Below are positions 1 through 11,042 of a DNA stretch of 64,000 bases, one piece after another (within the stretch, counting starts at the first letter, position 1; each line of letters opens with the position of its first letter). The translations under genes were made by a program, and so were the position numbers. The stretch is taken from contig NC_068975.1 of the NCBI RefSeq assembly GCF_016808095.1, positions 24,001,501 through 24,065,500 of the forward strand, written 5' to 3'. This DNA comes from Vigna angularis (lineage: Eukaryota; Streptophyta; Magnoliopsida; Fabales; Fabaceae). The notes under the pieces are model-generated. The model was not told the origin of the DNA, did not search any database, and saw only the letters and a program-made list of their open reading frames with translations.

Positions 1-2297
1 GGGGTTCTGGTTTTAATCCTTTCTCAACTCTATAAATAAAAGCTTCTGTTAACTTCTCAAAAACACATTTTTTTCTCATTCTCTTGTTCCTCTTATTTTC
101 TCCCTTCTCTCTTTGCTTTCTTATAACTGAGTTTATTATTTTTACTCTTTTTAGAGTTTATGGCTAGTTCTTGTGTCTTCAAATTTTTTTTAAAAATTCT
201 TGTTGTATTCTGAAATATTTACGCAATACATGGCAAATATATCCTTAAAAACAATGGATCTACATGCTTCTAAAAATTTTATTCAAAATTTTTGTGGACT
301 TTTACAATAATTTAAAGTTTAATTTAATTAATAAGAAGCGTGATGATCACAAAAATATTTTTACAAAAGCAAACCTCAACAGCCACAATTCTCTTCTAAT
401 TGGTTTTGACCAAAACTTGTAAACCTCTCCTTAATCGATTCCATTGTAAGGCTATTTAAAGGGCCTTTAGAAACTACTATTTTAACTTTTAAGGACCCAA
501 CTTTAATCTTATAAATTACAATGAAAGTTTTGTTTCTTGCACCTCCATCATTACTAAATGCACTTTCACAATAAACTAAAATGGCTTCATTTACTATTAC
601 ACGGCAGAGGAAGAAGAAGGAAAGAAAGAATGTTGCACAGGAAGAAGAATAGAGAGGAACGTGAAAACAAAAATGTTCTACAAAGCTCTTTTCGTAACAC
701 ATTTCATGTGTTTCGGGAAGCTTGTTTTAGAAATCTCATTTCCCAAGGTATTATATACATTATGAAATCTTGATCTGAAAATTTTGTTTCGGAAAAATTG
801 TCTTGAAAGACATTTCATACATTTTGAATGTTTTATTATGATAATGTTATTCCGAAAAATTCATTTTGGATACCTTATTCAAAAAATTCCATTCTAGAAA
901 TCCCAATTCAGAAATCATATTCTTAATATTCCAGAAAGCTAAACCCAAACAATTTTCCAAAATAGATAATTCAAACATAAATTTTATAAAAGATAAAATA
1001 GTCATTTTGAAAATTGGTGGTGCGTGAAGAAATTGTGGAGGTACGGGAAGCATAAGCCTATCAGAATGACCAATGTATTTGATAAGTAAAAACCATTCAA
1101 AAATTATCATTTCTTCCTAGGCATCCTTTTCTTCTTCCTGCATCCCATAAAACCCTTAATCCCCAAAATACCCTTTAATGAAATCAGGTTTAAACTATTA
1201 ATTTCCAAAATACCGTTTTTTAAAATTAGGTTTAAAACCTTAATCCTATCGCTCTCACCCTCCATTCATCCCCTCACAATGAGTTTTCATTGTTTCCACC
1301 ATGCTTCATATTTATATTTTATTATTATTAATAAAATATAAATATTTCATGTTGTCTAAATTCATCGTATTTATTAATGAATATCTTCCTTTGATGTTAT
1401 TAAGAGTAATTTAAATATCTTAATATTTATTAGTAAATATATTATTTTGATATTATTAATAGTAATTTAAATATTTTAATAGCAATATCATAATTCACAC
1501 GTTAATGTGAGATGAGAGTATCATAGGAGACCAATAAGAATAATTCCACCTACTGTTTAGAAATTATTTTCATATAAATATTTTGTATTTATTGTGTAGG
1601 TTTATTGTATTGTATTTATTTATAAAAATACTTCTTTAATATTATTAAAAGTAATTTAAATATAATATATATAGATTATACAACTTTGTGTTTGTATTAT
1701 TATCTTCTGGAATATATTTTTCAGATTCAAAAGTATATTTCAAATTATACAATAAAAAAATCACTTTTAGTAAACGGCAATTTTGGATTATCATGTTTTA
1801 TAAGGGTGCAGCAAGGAAAAACAGGGTAGAGTAAGAAATTGACTTGAAAATTTTAAGAACCAAAAAGATTAACCTGACTCAATCCATATTCATTTGCCCA
1901 CAAAAACCTGTTAAACTCTTATCAGTAATAAATAAAAAAATTAACATAGTGTTGATAAGAAAAAAAAAAACTGACTAATCAAAATTGTATTTTTGATAAA
2001 ATTGGGTTTGTACTTAATTAATTTCACAAATGTTACTGGGTTCCTTTTTCTTCTTTGGAATTTCCTTCAAGTGACATTTTAGCCGATGAAGTAATTAAGA
2101 ATTTTATCATATTAAGATATATACTTATTATCATCTGAACCAATTACTAAAAGAAACTAAGTATTATACCACCCATGAGATGAGATTTTTCCAAAGGAAT
2201 ACATTATGGAAATTTATCAGTGACAATAAAATCCTATAAAAATTATTAAATCACTTTTAACTAAAAACATTTTATAAAAAAAATATTATATCACTTA
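1..2297. other. AT-rich intergenic DNA, no supported gene
   Basis: No coding region is convincing here. At 25-45 there is a TATA-like box (CTATAAATAAAAGC) followed by a long pyrimidine-rich stretch to about 130. It could be a promoter/leader or the tail of an LTR whose rest lies outside the window. From about 690 to 1110 many short near-repeats of the TTTCGGAAA/ATTCCGAAA kind alternate on both strands, as in a decayed foldback element. From 1320 to 1680 the phrase 'ATTATTAATAGTAATTTAAATAT' recurs imperfectly about three times. Small open frames here look random. Confidence 0.5.
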
Positions 2298-3344
2298 TGT
2301 GAGGACCTGAAAAATTAGAATTAGAAACCTGATAGGTGTATTACGTTAATGAAACTAGATTTTGATGTTAAAACACATTCACCACTATAAATATAATTTT
2401 AGAACATCCTGGTTCATTAGCCAAATCTTTTTATCTCTATCTAGAACTCAGTTCTTCAAGTTCCTCTGCCTTCTCTCTACCACTCCACAACTGACCGATC
2501 ACTTTCTTCATTAGGACCGGTAAGTTGTTTTTCCCTTTCCTCCACTGTTTTGGACCTAAACCATGCAATCTCTGCTGGTTTCATGCGTCTTATGCTTCCT
2601 CTCTTGCATTTCCTATCCGATTCTAGCTCTAAGAGTTATTCTTGATCACCAAGTGGTGGTGTGTAGGGTACTATCTAGGTTTCTCACAACTCAAGGTACT
2701 GTTGAGGCGAGTCTTTGAGCTGGGCTGTGAAGTTTTGAGGTAAGGGGAGCTAAAATACTTCTTTAAATTTGTGGTATGATATGTATGTATGCTGAAATTT
2801 GAATTGGTGTGCTGTTTTAGAGTGGTATTTGAGGTCTAAATTTTATGGTGTGGTTTGTGCTGAAACTGAAATCTATGAAACTGTGTTGTGATGTTTGGAA
2901 TTGATTTGGATGAGTTTAAATTGCTATAATTGATCAAATTGGAAGTGTTTGAAGTGTGAAATCTGTTATAACTTTGGTTAGATAGAAAATTTGGAGTTTT
3001 GATAGTGTTTTAGGTTATTATAAAGGAAGTGAGGTAGTGATTTTGAGAAGTAGAGGTCAGGGACTATCGTGGTCTGTTGGGGCAGTATTAGCAAGTGCAT
3101 TGTGACTTGTTTGAGTCACCAAAGTTGTCCAAATAGGTGCAAAGTGTTAGAATTGGGTTTGGGGTCCTCAAGTTGTGGAAATTGATGTTGAGGAGAAAAA
3201 GTTGAGTTGTAATCAAGTTAGAATTGTAGTAGGAAGGTTTGGGAACATTTAGACAAGTTTAATTAGGTGTAAAACATGAATTAGAGGTGTTAGAAATTGG
3301 AGAAAAAGCCTAGAAATGGTAAGGGGGTGTTTGAGTGCATAATT

Positions 3345-3770
3345 CTGCAGAATTTGCGTTCTGCAGATTATGCAGACTCGCTATGCAAATGGTCTCGCAT
3401 AGAGAGTCCCTATAGAGGGTGCTCTTTGTTTGAGTCACTCGCTGTGCGAGTTGGTGCGCTGTGCGAATGACTGGAGGGTGCTGCTCTCTGTTTGGTGATT
3501 CGCATAGCGAATCTGGGCGCTGTGCGAATGGTGGTTGCCTGGGAAAATGCTAGTTTAATTCGAATAGCGAATTTGGGGCGCTATGCGAGGGTTTAGGGTC
3601 TGATAATGTGTAGCAGAATTTTCAGTTTAGCTAAGCGCACAAACTTGGTGCGCTGAGCGAATGGACTTTAGCTAAACACACAGGCTTGGTGCTCTGAGCG
3701 AATGTGAGTGAGTAAAATCCATTGTTTCTGTTATTCGCACAACGAGTTTGGTGCGCTGAGCGGCTTGCCC
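3345..3770. repeat. Array of imperfect CG-containing palindromes in LTR A
   Basis: The sequence repeatedly alternates the half-sites TCGCATAGCGA-like and CGCTATGCGA-like, separated by a short TTGGGG/CTGGG spacer, at roughly 60-90 bp intervals. Examples lie near 3380, 3430, 3500, 3560, 3640, 3690 and 3735. Each pair can form a hairpin. CpG is otherwise very rare in this AT-rich window, so the array stands out. The same array, further expanded, is in the LTR at 24130-24600. The function is unknown. Confidence 0.75.
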
Positions 3771-4129
3771 ATAACCTGTTTTTATTCTTTTTATTTCTGT
3801 TTTCTGATAACCTTGAACTATGTTTTGATTATTAGAATTGTGTAGAAGTATCTATGATAGTGTATGATCAGTGAGGTTATATGTGTTGGATTCAATGTGA
3901 TAGTATTATGGTATTTGGTTGTTCATGTCTTGAGTTAAGTTTCATAGTGACAGTATGGTTGATGGACGTAATTCCATGGATCTCAAAGGGAGGTTACATG
4001 GTGGGGCCCTATGTTATGGATGTAATTCCATGAACCTCACAGGGAGGTTACATGGTGGTGCCTTATGTTGTGATTCAAAGTGCAATCTCTTGTTGAGATT
4101 CAAGTATGTTTAAAATGAATGCAGGAGCT

Positions 4130-4375
4130 CAGTCTTGGGGGTTATCCTGAAACCCCAATGGTCTTTCTTCTCACGTAGAGAGGATTGATCCATGTCGTGA
4201 GGAGTAGCAGGAGGTCTTAGTCTTGGAGGCTTCCAGTATGCTCCAAGGCACGGTACAAACTAACCTCGTGAGTGTGGTAGGGTGAAACCCATTGTCAATT
4301 GTTTTGCAAAGCAGTAGAAACCACCACGAGTGCACGACCAACCATAGCTCGACAATCATTCTAAGTCCAGACGAG
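4130..4375 (+). repeat. Conserved LTR block 'GGTTATCCTGA...CAAGTGCACGAC'
   Basis: This block reads GGGGGTTATCCTGAAACCCCAATGG-like at its left, AACCTCGTGAGTGTGGTAGGG in the middle and CACGAGTGCACGACC at its right. The same order of words occurs at 24890-25140 (nearly identical). More diverged forms occur at 7935-8080, 42780-42960 and 52740-52930. All copies lie in the second half of a long LTR, a few hundred bp before its 3' end. Confidence 0.7.
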
Positions 4376-4734
4376 TGAAGTTTAAAGTATAACATGTTAT
4401 GATGTGTGATCCAGTTTGCTTGAATTAAACATGAATGTTGTGTGTTATTGTAATAGTATGATCTTTGTATATTTAGCTCACCCTTGCTTCTGTGTTTGTC
4501 TGTCTGTGTATTGTTTTCTTTTTTGCGATGATCACCTTAATGGTGTGAGCTTAGGGATGCAATCTTTTCAGTTGGCTAAACGGGAAGTTAGATGAGAAGT
4601 TTGAAGTGTAGGTTGTGCTTTTGGTCCTTTAGGTGAAGAATTTTATTCTTCACAAATCTATAGTTTGTTGTATCATTATCTATGTAATGTTCATTTTAGT
4701 AGTTTCATATTACTAAATTGGATGTTACAACTTA

Positions 4735-6235
4735 TAAACTTAGTATTTATAATTACTTTTTTTATATTTATATATAACTACATATTTTAAGAAACATTTA
4801 ACTTTTTTAATATATGTAACGAATGCATAATGGCAAATATTTAACATTTTTATAAATCATTTACACAATTTTACAAATCCTAAATGACTACAAAAATATT
4901 TAAAAAAGTATTTTTTTAAATATCAATAAAAGCAAGATGACTTATACGGTAACATAACCGAATTTTGAGAATTAATTCGAAATTGAGAAATTTAAATTAT
5001 TGAATTTATAAATTCATGCTAGTAAGAATGACCAGCGGTGTACGACGACACATTTATATTCTAAAGAAAAAATCATGCACATTTGTATTTATAGATATAA
5101 TTTTTTTTCTTATCTTTTATTTTTATCGGATACTGAGTATATTTACATTTTTATTGTTTCAATATCAATTAATTAACTTTTATAAAAAAAAATATCATAA
5201 TAAAGAAAATAAGATATTATATTTTATATATAAAAAATTTATAACTTTTCAATATCAAATATTTAGAAAAAAAATTATAATTATACATATTTTAAATTAC
5301 AGAAAATGACACAAAATTTCATGATAATTTAAATTTTTATTAAATTATGCTCATTTTAAATTATAACAATAAAAAGATTTATTAAATTTATAAATACTAA
5401 TGAAATAAAGTTGATAAAAGCAAAAGATATTTTAAAAATTTATAAAAAAAAACTCAATTTTAAAAGTATTTTAAATGTCTTTTTATATTTCTTTTTCTAA
5501 ATTAGAATGAAATCTCTTTTCTTATGTAACAAAAATTATAATAAATCATTGAATGAAATCACTCAAATAAAAAATATTAAACTAAAAATAAGTAAAATTT
5601 AACTCATTTTTTAACTTTAATCTAAATTTTATGGTGATAACCAAAATTGATGACAATGTTATTAAGTTATTATATTATACAAAAATGTCTTTATACAATT
5701 CCAATGATAAAATTACATTTACATAATGCGTTTGCAAATAAAATAATTATATAAAAAATCATTAAATCAGTATTTTACATATTAGAAACAAACAACAGAT
5801 AAAAGTATTAAAAAATAAAAAATGACCAAAAACGTGTGATTTATATAAGCAATTTGATACATTATTAAACAAAATCGAACAATGTATAATTAAGGATATG
5901 ATAAGATAAAAAAATATTTTAGAGATTAAAGAAAACTTTTGATGGAAATTGTTTTAGTAAAACGAAGGTTTTTTAAATGAAACAAAAATTATGAATTAAA
6001 TAAAACAAAGAAGATAAGTTTTTTAGTATTAGATGAGAGTCAAATATTCTCATGTGAAAAAAATAAATAAATAAACATGTTAAAAGTGGGTAATATTCAA
6101 ATGTAAATTATTCAGCTTATTGTAATTGATAATACACCATTTAAATATAATCATACTCAGATTCTAAAATTAGATACATGTAAATGGATTTCACTCATAA
6201 AATAAGTCAAACCAATATAATAGAGAAGAAAAAAG
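4735..6235. other. Extremely AT-rich intergenic DNA
   Basis: About 1.5 kb of poly-A/T-rich sequence. The one longer open frame (5016-5309) is made almost only of F, I, K, N and Y codons, as expected by chance at this base composition. No repeat structure or gene was seen. Confidence 0.6.
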
Positions 6236-8020
6236 GTATAACAAGATATTTCTTTTGACGGTTTTGTAAACCTTAGATAATTTCCGACGATTATATGAAA
6301 GAACAGCAAGCATATTTTTTTTTATTGTTATTTTTTAATTTTTCGGCGGTTCCACGCCAAATCGCAACTAAGATATAATTATTTTTCTAAAATACATTTT
6401 TGACACCTTTTTTTTATCAAATCGTCATTAAGTGTTAATATTTCTCGGTCTGCTCTAATTTATTTCTCGCGCCTTCATCAATTGTTTTCCATCTTCTTTC
6501 TACTATCTTCTGTGATACTACTTCTCTTTTCTCTTTCTTCTATTTTATTTTATTTTTTGTTTTGTAAAACCTAAGATGAGGATGAGCATAGCATACTGAG
6601 GAAACATTCAATGTTTGAGAGAAATGAAATAAGAGTATTAGAGAGGATGGTGGGCATGATTTTAGGGTTTCGAGAATGAGAAATTGGGGTTTTAGATGAA
6701 ACCTGATAAACATGAATGTAAGACCCATGAAAAAAAAAATATTTATAATAGTAAATTTTAGTATTTTATTAGTAATAATAATTTTAATGGATAGAAAAAT
6801 ATATATTTTGAATATAAAATTATAGTAATTTTAGAAGGAGAGGTTAAAATTTTTGATAACTTATTTAGTATTTTTTTTTTAAGAAAATCGAATAGTAAAA
6901 AATGAATAGTGAATAGTAAAAAGTGAATAGTAAATAGTAAAAAGTGAATAGTAAATAGTAAAAAGTAAATAGTAAAAATAAATTTTCAGCATTAAGATTC
7001 CTTAGCATGGAAGAAAGTAGTAGGTAGAAATTAGGATCAGATTTGGTGAGAAAATGATTGAAATATTATTTTTAAATAATATTAAAATAATAAATAATAT
7101 TAAAATATTAATGAATAGTAAAAATTTTTTAACTATAAATAGCCATGGGAGGGAAGGGTATTTTGCACCAAGAAAAGAGGAATCAAGTGAGAGCTTGAGA
7201 AATAGAGAAGAAAGAGCTAGGGAGAAATTTTTAGTTGCAAGAAGAGTAGAGGTTCTGAAGGGTTTCGGGGAAATAAATTCAGATCAAGAGGAATCTGGAA
7301 TAGAGGTAGGGGAGCTAATCTTTCTAAGCTTTTATATTATGATTTAGTACTGTTTTATTACTATTCATGTCTTGAAATTATGTATGAATATTGTTAATGC
7401 TTACTGTATGTTTATCTATATTGATATTCGGTGTAAATATTATATGCTGTTGTTTTGAATCTGTTAATAAGAAATTTGTTAAAAACTAGTTAAGAAACAC
7501 TTTGGCTAAGGAAAGACTTGGTACTTAAGTTGTCCATTGTGACGCACCTCTCTTTCCTGGAAGTCTCCTCGACAAGTTTTTAACTTAAATCTTGTGTACA
7601 GATTATGTACTGTTAAATTATCATGTAATATATCTTGTTGGAATATATTCAGTTTGTATGATTTCTGAAATGATTGAAGTTTATTTGATTTGAATTTATG
7701 CATCTGAACATGTATGAGTATTATGGGGAAATGTCGTAAGGGTATAATATGAGTCGAGGAATGTGAGTATGGTATGAGTCTCGCGGAGAGATTCTGTAAT
7801 GTCATGGTATTTGTATGAGGATTATGGGTAGATTTCGTAATGGTATAATATGAGTTAAGGAATGTGAGCATTGTATGAGTTTCGTGGAGAGATTCTGTAA
7901 TGACATGGTATGTGCGTATATGTTGATGTTGAGGGTCATGAAGTTGGAGGTTATCCTGATACTCTAATAATCAATCAGTCTCAAGTAGAGAATGATGAAT
8001 TATGTGGTGAGAGGGGCAGG

Positions 8021-8220
8021 AGGTCCTGGTCTATGTGCCGGTTTAGGACATAGTGAGGGGACTAACCTTGTGAATGGTATGGAGGGCAGAATGTCCTGGT
8101 CTATGTGCCGGTTTATGACATAGTGAGGGGACTAACATTATGAATGGTATGGAGGGCAGAATGTCCTGGTCTATGTGCCGGTTTTGGACATAGTGAGGGG
8201 ACTAAGAATGACATCACAAG
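8021..8220 (+). repeat. 70-bp tandem repeat, about 3 copies
   Basis: The words GTCCTGGTCTATGTGCCGGTTT and GACATAGTGAGGGGACTAA recur at a constant 70-bp step, with copies starting near 8021, 8091 and 8161. Differences between copies are few, so the expansion is recent relative to the LTR as a whole. No coding function is apparent. Confidence 0.8.
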
Positions 8221-8244
8221 TGAAAAACCTTCCGTTGTATCGCT

Positions 8245-8600
8245 CATCAACATATCGTTGGGATAAGTGCCTATGGAATATCGTTGGGATAAGTGCCTAT
8301 TGAATATCGTTGGGATAAGTGCCTATTGGGTATTGTGGAATGAGTGTCTATTGGGTATAGTGGTGTTTATTGGGTATTTTGGTGTTTATTGGGTATTGTG
8401 GGACGAGTGTTCAATGAGTGTTTATTGGGTATTATGGAATGAGTGTCTATTGGGTATTTTGGTGTTTATTGGGTATTGTGGGACGAGTGTTCAATGAGTG
8501 TTTATTGGGTATTATGGAATGAGTGTCCATTGGGTATTTTGGTGTTTATTGGGTATTTTGGTGTTTATTGGGTATTGTGGGACGAGTGTTCAATAGGAAT
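8245..8600 (+). repeat. Compound minisatellite: 26-bp units, then 18-20-bp TTTATTGGGTATT units
   Basis: First come about three copies of a 26-bp unit containing ATCGTTGGGATAAGTGCCTAT (8250-8330). Then comes a run of 18-20-bp units of the form GTGTTTATTGGGTATTNTG. The second run is itself arranged in a higher-order repeat of about 80 bp, marked by GGACGAGTGTTCAATGAG near 8400, 8480 and 8580 (the last step is one unit longer). Open frames across it (8267-8628) are by-products of the repeat, not genes. Confidence 0.8.
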
Positions 8601-9250
8601 TGTGGTACGATGGTATGAGGGTGTCTGACATAATTATTATATGATGTTTGTATCGAAGTAATTATGCATGTCTTATAAATGATTTGTTGCATGTTAGCTC
8701 ACCCTACTTGTTTGTGTTTTGTGTTTGGGTATGTGCGATGATCGTATAATTCGTTATACGGGAGCAGATGAAGGAATGTCGCCTCACATAGTGCCAAGGA
8801 AAGGGAGGAGTAGAAGAACTATAATTAGAATCTTTTTACATGTATAGACTTATATTAACTAGGAAATTTTAAAGGGTGAGATTACGGAATGTTACCGTAA
8901 ATGTAATGTTAATTATCAAGTGTGAAAATTTGGGATGTTACATATAATGTAAAAAGTTGGGTTGTTACATTAATGTTAGAATTTGGGATGTTACAATGAA
9001 ACCAGAAAATATCTACGATTTTTTACTAATCCACCTAAGTCCCAGCAGTTTTTATTAATTCCAACAATTATGAGCGATTTTTATGAACTTAGGCAAGTAT
9101 AGACGGTTTCTGTGAAAATCTCCATAAATGACAGTGATTAAATAAACCCTCATAAGTTACAGCAGTTTCTGAAAACCTCAAAAATCTTTGTCGGTAATGA
9201 TTTTCCATACGATTTTGCCAACCGCATAAAAACATATTTATTGTAGTTAA

Positions 9251-10330
9251 AATAATCGATAATGAAAAAAAAAATCCCTTTTACATAGCCGAACTTCACC
9301 TCTTCACGTTACTTTAAAAGAATGAATAAGTACAATGAACACTTTCCAAGATTGCAGTGGTCCAAAATAGTTTTTCGCTATAGTTTTTTAACAGTTTTTA
9401 TTAGTTTAAATTATTATGTAATAATTTTTTTGTTTACAAAATCAATAAGTTAGTTGACTCATAATTTTCCATCATATTTCATCTTAAATTTTTGTCATTG
9501 AAATTAAAGTGTTAATTTTTTGTTAAAATTATGAGGTATTAAATTCTTACCCGAGTGGAGTAATCATATTTCACTATTAATGAGATAAAACGAGATAAAA
9601 AAATAAAATTCACTGTACTAAGAATTTAACAAATTTAAGATGAGATTTAATCTCATATTGATGTGTAGAAAAATATTTTTACCAAAATCCAATCAAATCA
9701 TTTAAGATTCAATACAGAATTAATTTTTAATTAATCATTTAAATTGAATCTCAATTAAATAAGAACTAAAAATTACTTATTAAATTTAAAATACAATCAC
9801 TATCAATTACTCAAGATATAAATACAAAACAGGAAACAAATAACTGCATTTTATTTTTCTTTATTTATTGACATTTATTATAATTTTGTTGGTAATCTTG
9901 ACATTGTGAGCAAGTACAAAATGACTCATGAAGCATACCACATTATTCTCCTTAGTCAACATGAATCTCTCTCATTTTGAGCAACATTGTTTTATGCACC
10001 ACTTTAGGAGCCTTAACTATGTATCATAACTTTTTTTATTACATAAGACAATAGATTTTCAAAAGCAAAACCCTCATTAACCATAATGAAGTTCTGCAAG
10101 TAGGAACACATGCAGCAAAGCCATTTGATTTACTCGTTTGCACGTACAGAATATATAAATAATGTGAAGACAAGACAATAAATGACTTACCACTTTGTCT
10201 ACCTATTGACATACAAGGCCAGTGAAAAACATCAAACAAACCAAAATAATTGATCTGAAACATAATCATTAAAGGATCGACAACAAACACATAGGTAAGT
10301 GTTTTCAAGGTAATAACAAGCCTAGGTTTG
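9251..10330. other. Intergenic DNA downstream of the MADS gene
   Basis: AT-rich DNA with no supported gene. On the minus strand an open frame (10335-10039) begins immediately after the MADS stop codon, but it has no recognisable domain. It probably lies in the 3' untranslated region. Confidence 0.5.
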
Positions 10331-10337
10331 GCCAAAA

Positions 10338-11042
10338 CTAGAGATTAGGATCACCAAATGGAGGCATTATTGTCTCATCTCTATTACCATTAAACAAGTT
10401 CATAAACAACAACCTTTGCATGGGATTGACATCCATATCCAACCCATGTCCAGAACTCATAAGTGCCATTTGCAAATGCGGTTGGTACGATGTTGTTTTC
10501 AACTGCGATTGGAATACTGATGTTTGCATCTCGGGTTGTTGAGTCGGTTGTATCTGATTAACATTCAGAGTTTGCAACCTTTTATCAATGTCTTTAAGGT
10601 TTTGTTCAATCACTGATGAAAGGACATTCAAATCAGCCAAGGTCATGTTATTTTCATCTGGCAAAACCCTACCTTCAGTAAGGCATTGAAACATGAACAA
10701 GGTGAACTCCTTCTCCGCATTCTCCTTCATAAGTTTCATTATTTGTTGGTTACCCTTTTGGATCCTTTGTCCTATGAAGCTCTCCTGGTTCACCATCTTC
10801 TTGATTTTCTCCACTGCAGGCATGTTCCTGAACCTTCCCACCACCTTTTGGACCTCACAATGGGATGGCCAAACCTCTGATTCATGATCATCGGGACCAT
10901 AAACTATAGCACATGCATCAATTCCACAAAGGGTGCTGAGTTCCTCGATCTTCTTCAGCATTCCCTTTTTCCTTTTCTTGCATGTTGTCTTCCTTGCAGA
11001 ATCGTTTTCTATGAATGCAAGTTTCACCTTTCTCCTGGTCAT
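10338..11042 (-). CDS. Type I (M-gamma) MADS-box transcription factor, AGL80-like
   Basis: The single-exon protein has 234 residues from an ATG at 11042. Residues 1-60 form the SRF-type MADS domain: it opens MTRRKVKLAFIENDSARKTT, then runs through KKRKKGMLKK to ELSTLCGIDACAIVYG. A diverged region follows with the EVWPS and RFRNMP words that are typical of the M-gamma group (AGL80, PHERES1). The C-terminal half is Gln/Met-rich. There is no K-box, and the lack of introns also fits type I genes. In this family the proteins act in the nucleus as DNA-binding heterodimers, mostly in the central cell and endosperm; that role is inferred from the family. The open frame extends 63 codons upstream of this ATG, but only the MTRRK start matches known family N-termini. 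It stands alone among transposons. It looks intact. Confidence 0.9.
   Translation of the reverse strand: MTRRKVKLAFIENDSARKTTCKKRKKGMLKKIEELSTLCGIDACAIVYGPDDHESEVWPSHCEVQKVVGRFRNMPAVEKIKKMVNQESFIGQRIQKGNQQIMKLMKENAEKEFTLFMFQCLTEGRVLPDENNMTLADLNVLSSVIEQNLKDIDKRLQTLNVNQIQPTQQPEMQTSVFQSQLKTTSYQPHLQMALMSSGHGLDMDVNPMQRLLFMNLFNGNRDETIMPPFGDPNL

Larger units (their letters stand above)
2298..4729 (+). mobile_element. Solo LTR A (2.43 kb) of a long-LTR retrotransposon
   Basis: The block starts TGTGAGGACC and ends GGATGTTACA, so it has the TG...CA ends of an LTR. It is flanked by a perfect 5-bp target-site duplication ACTTA (2293-2297 and 4730-4734). No internal retrotransposon DNA adjoins it, so it is a solo LTR left by LTR-LTR recombination. 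It shares several blocks, in the same order, with the LTR at 23.0-25.6 kb: the 'GAGCTGGGCTGTG...GGTAAGGGGAGCTA' block near 2720, a CG-rich palindrome array at 3350-3770, and a conserved block at 4130-4370. It has no coding capacity. Which gypsy or copia lineage it belongs to cannot be told from the LTR alone. LTRs over 2 kb are typical of some Ty3/gypsy chromoviruses, but that is only a guess here. Confidence 0.88.
6717..8995 (+). mobile_element. Solo LTR B (2.28 kb)
   Basis: It begins TGTAAGACCC and ends TTTGGGATGTTACA. A perfect 5-bp target-site duplication ATGAA lies at 6712-6716 and 8996-9000, so this is an independent solo LTR. Near its 3' end the GGGATGTTACA terminus is almost repeated three times (ends near 8942, 8968 and 8995), which suggests small internal duplications at the end of the LTR. 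The 5' half is a run of short AAATAGTAAAAAGTGAATAG repeats (6893-6980). The 3' half holds three kinds of minisatellite. Its conserved block (7935-8080) relates it to LTR A, but most of the sequence has diverged. Confidence 0.87.
6240..9250. mobile_element. Decayed CACTA-like (En/Spm) element, split by solo LTR B
   Basis: The left part (6240-6711) and right part (9001-9250) look like the two ends of one element. Inward from the left one reads TATAACAAGATATTTCTTTTGACGG-like sequence. Inward from the right, on the other strand, one reads AACTACAATAAATATG, then a long T run and GCGGTT. Both ends then carry scattered short CG words (CCGACGATT, GGCGGTTCCACGCC, ACCGACAAAG) like the subterminal repeats of plant CACTA elements. 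The ends are degenerate and I saw no coding region, so the assignment is tentative. The LTR at 6717-8995 inserted into it later. Confidence 0.4.

Noticed and set aside
1..170. TATA box and pyrimidine-rich leader as a gene start
   Set aside because: No open frame follows with support; could equally be an LTR end cut by the window edge.
3345..3770. tRNA-like or snoRNA-like structures in the palindrome array
   Set aside because: No cloverleaf, A/B box pair or C/D boxes could be found; the palindromes are simple paired words.
5016..5309. 97-residue open frame
   Set aside because: Made almost only of F, I, K, N and Y; expected from AT-rich DNA.
8267..8628. Open frames with a VYWVLW/ECLLGI repeat
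   Set aside because: They come entirely from the TTTATTGGGTATT minisatellite; no start context, domain or flanking exon supports a protein.
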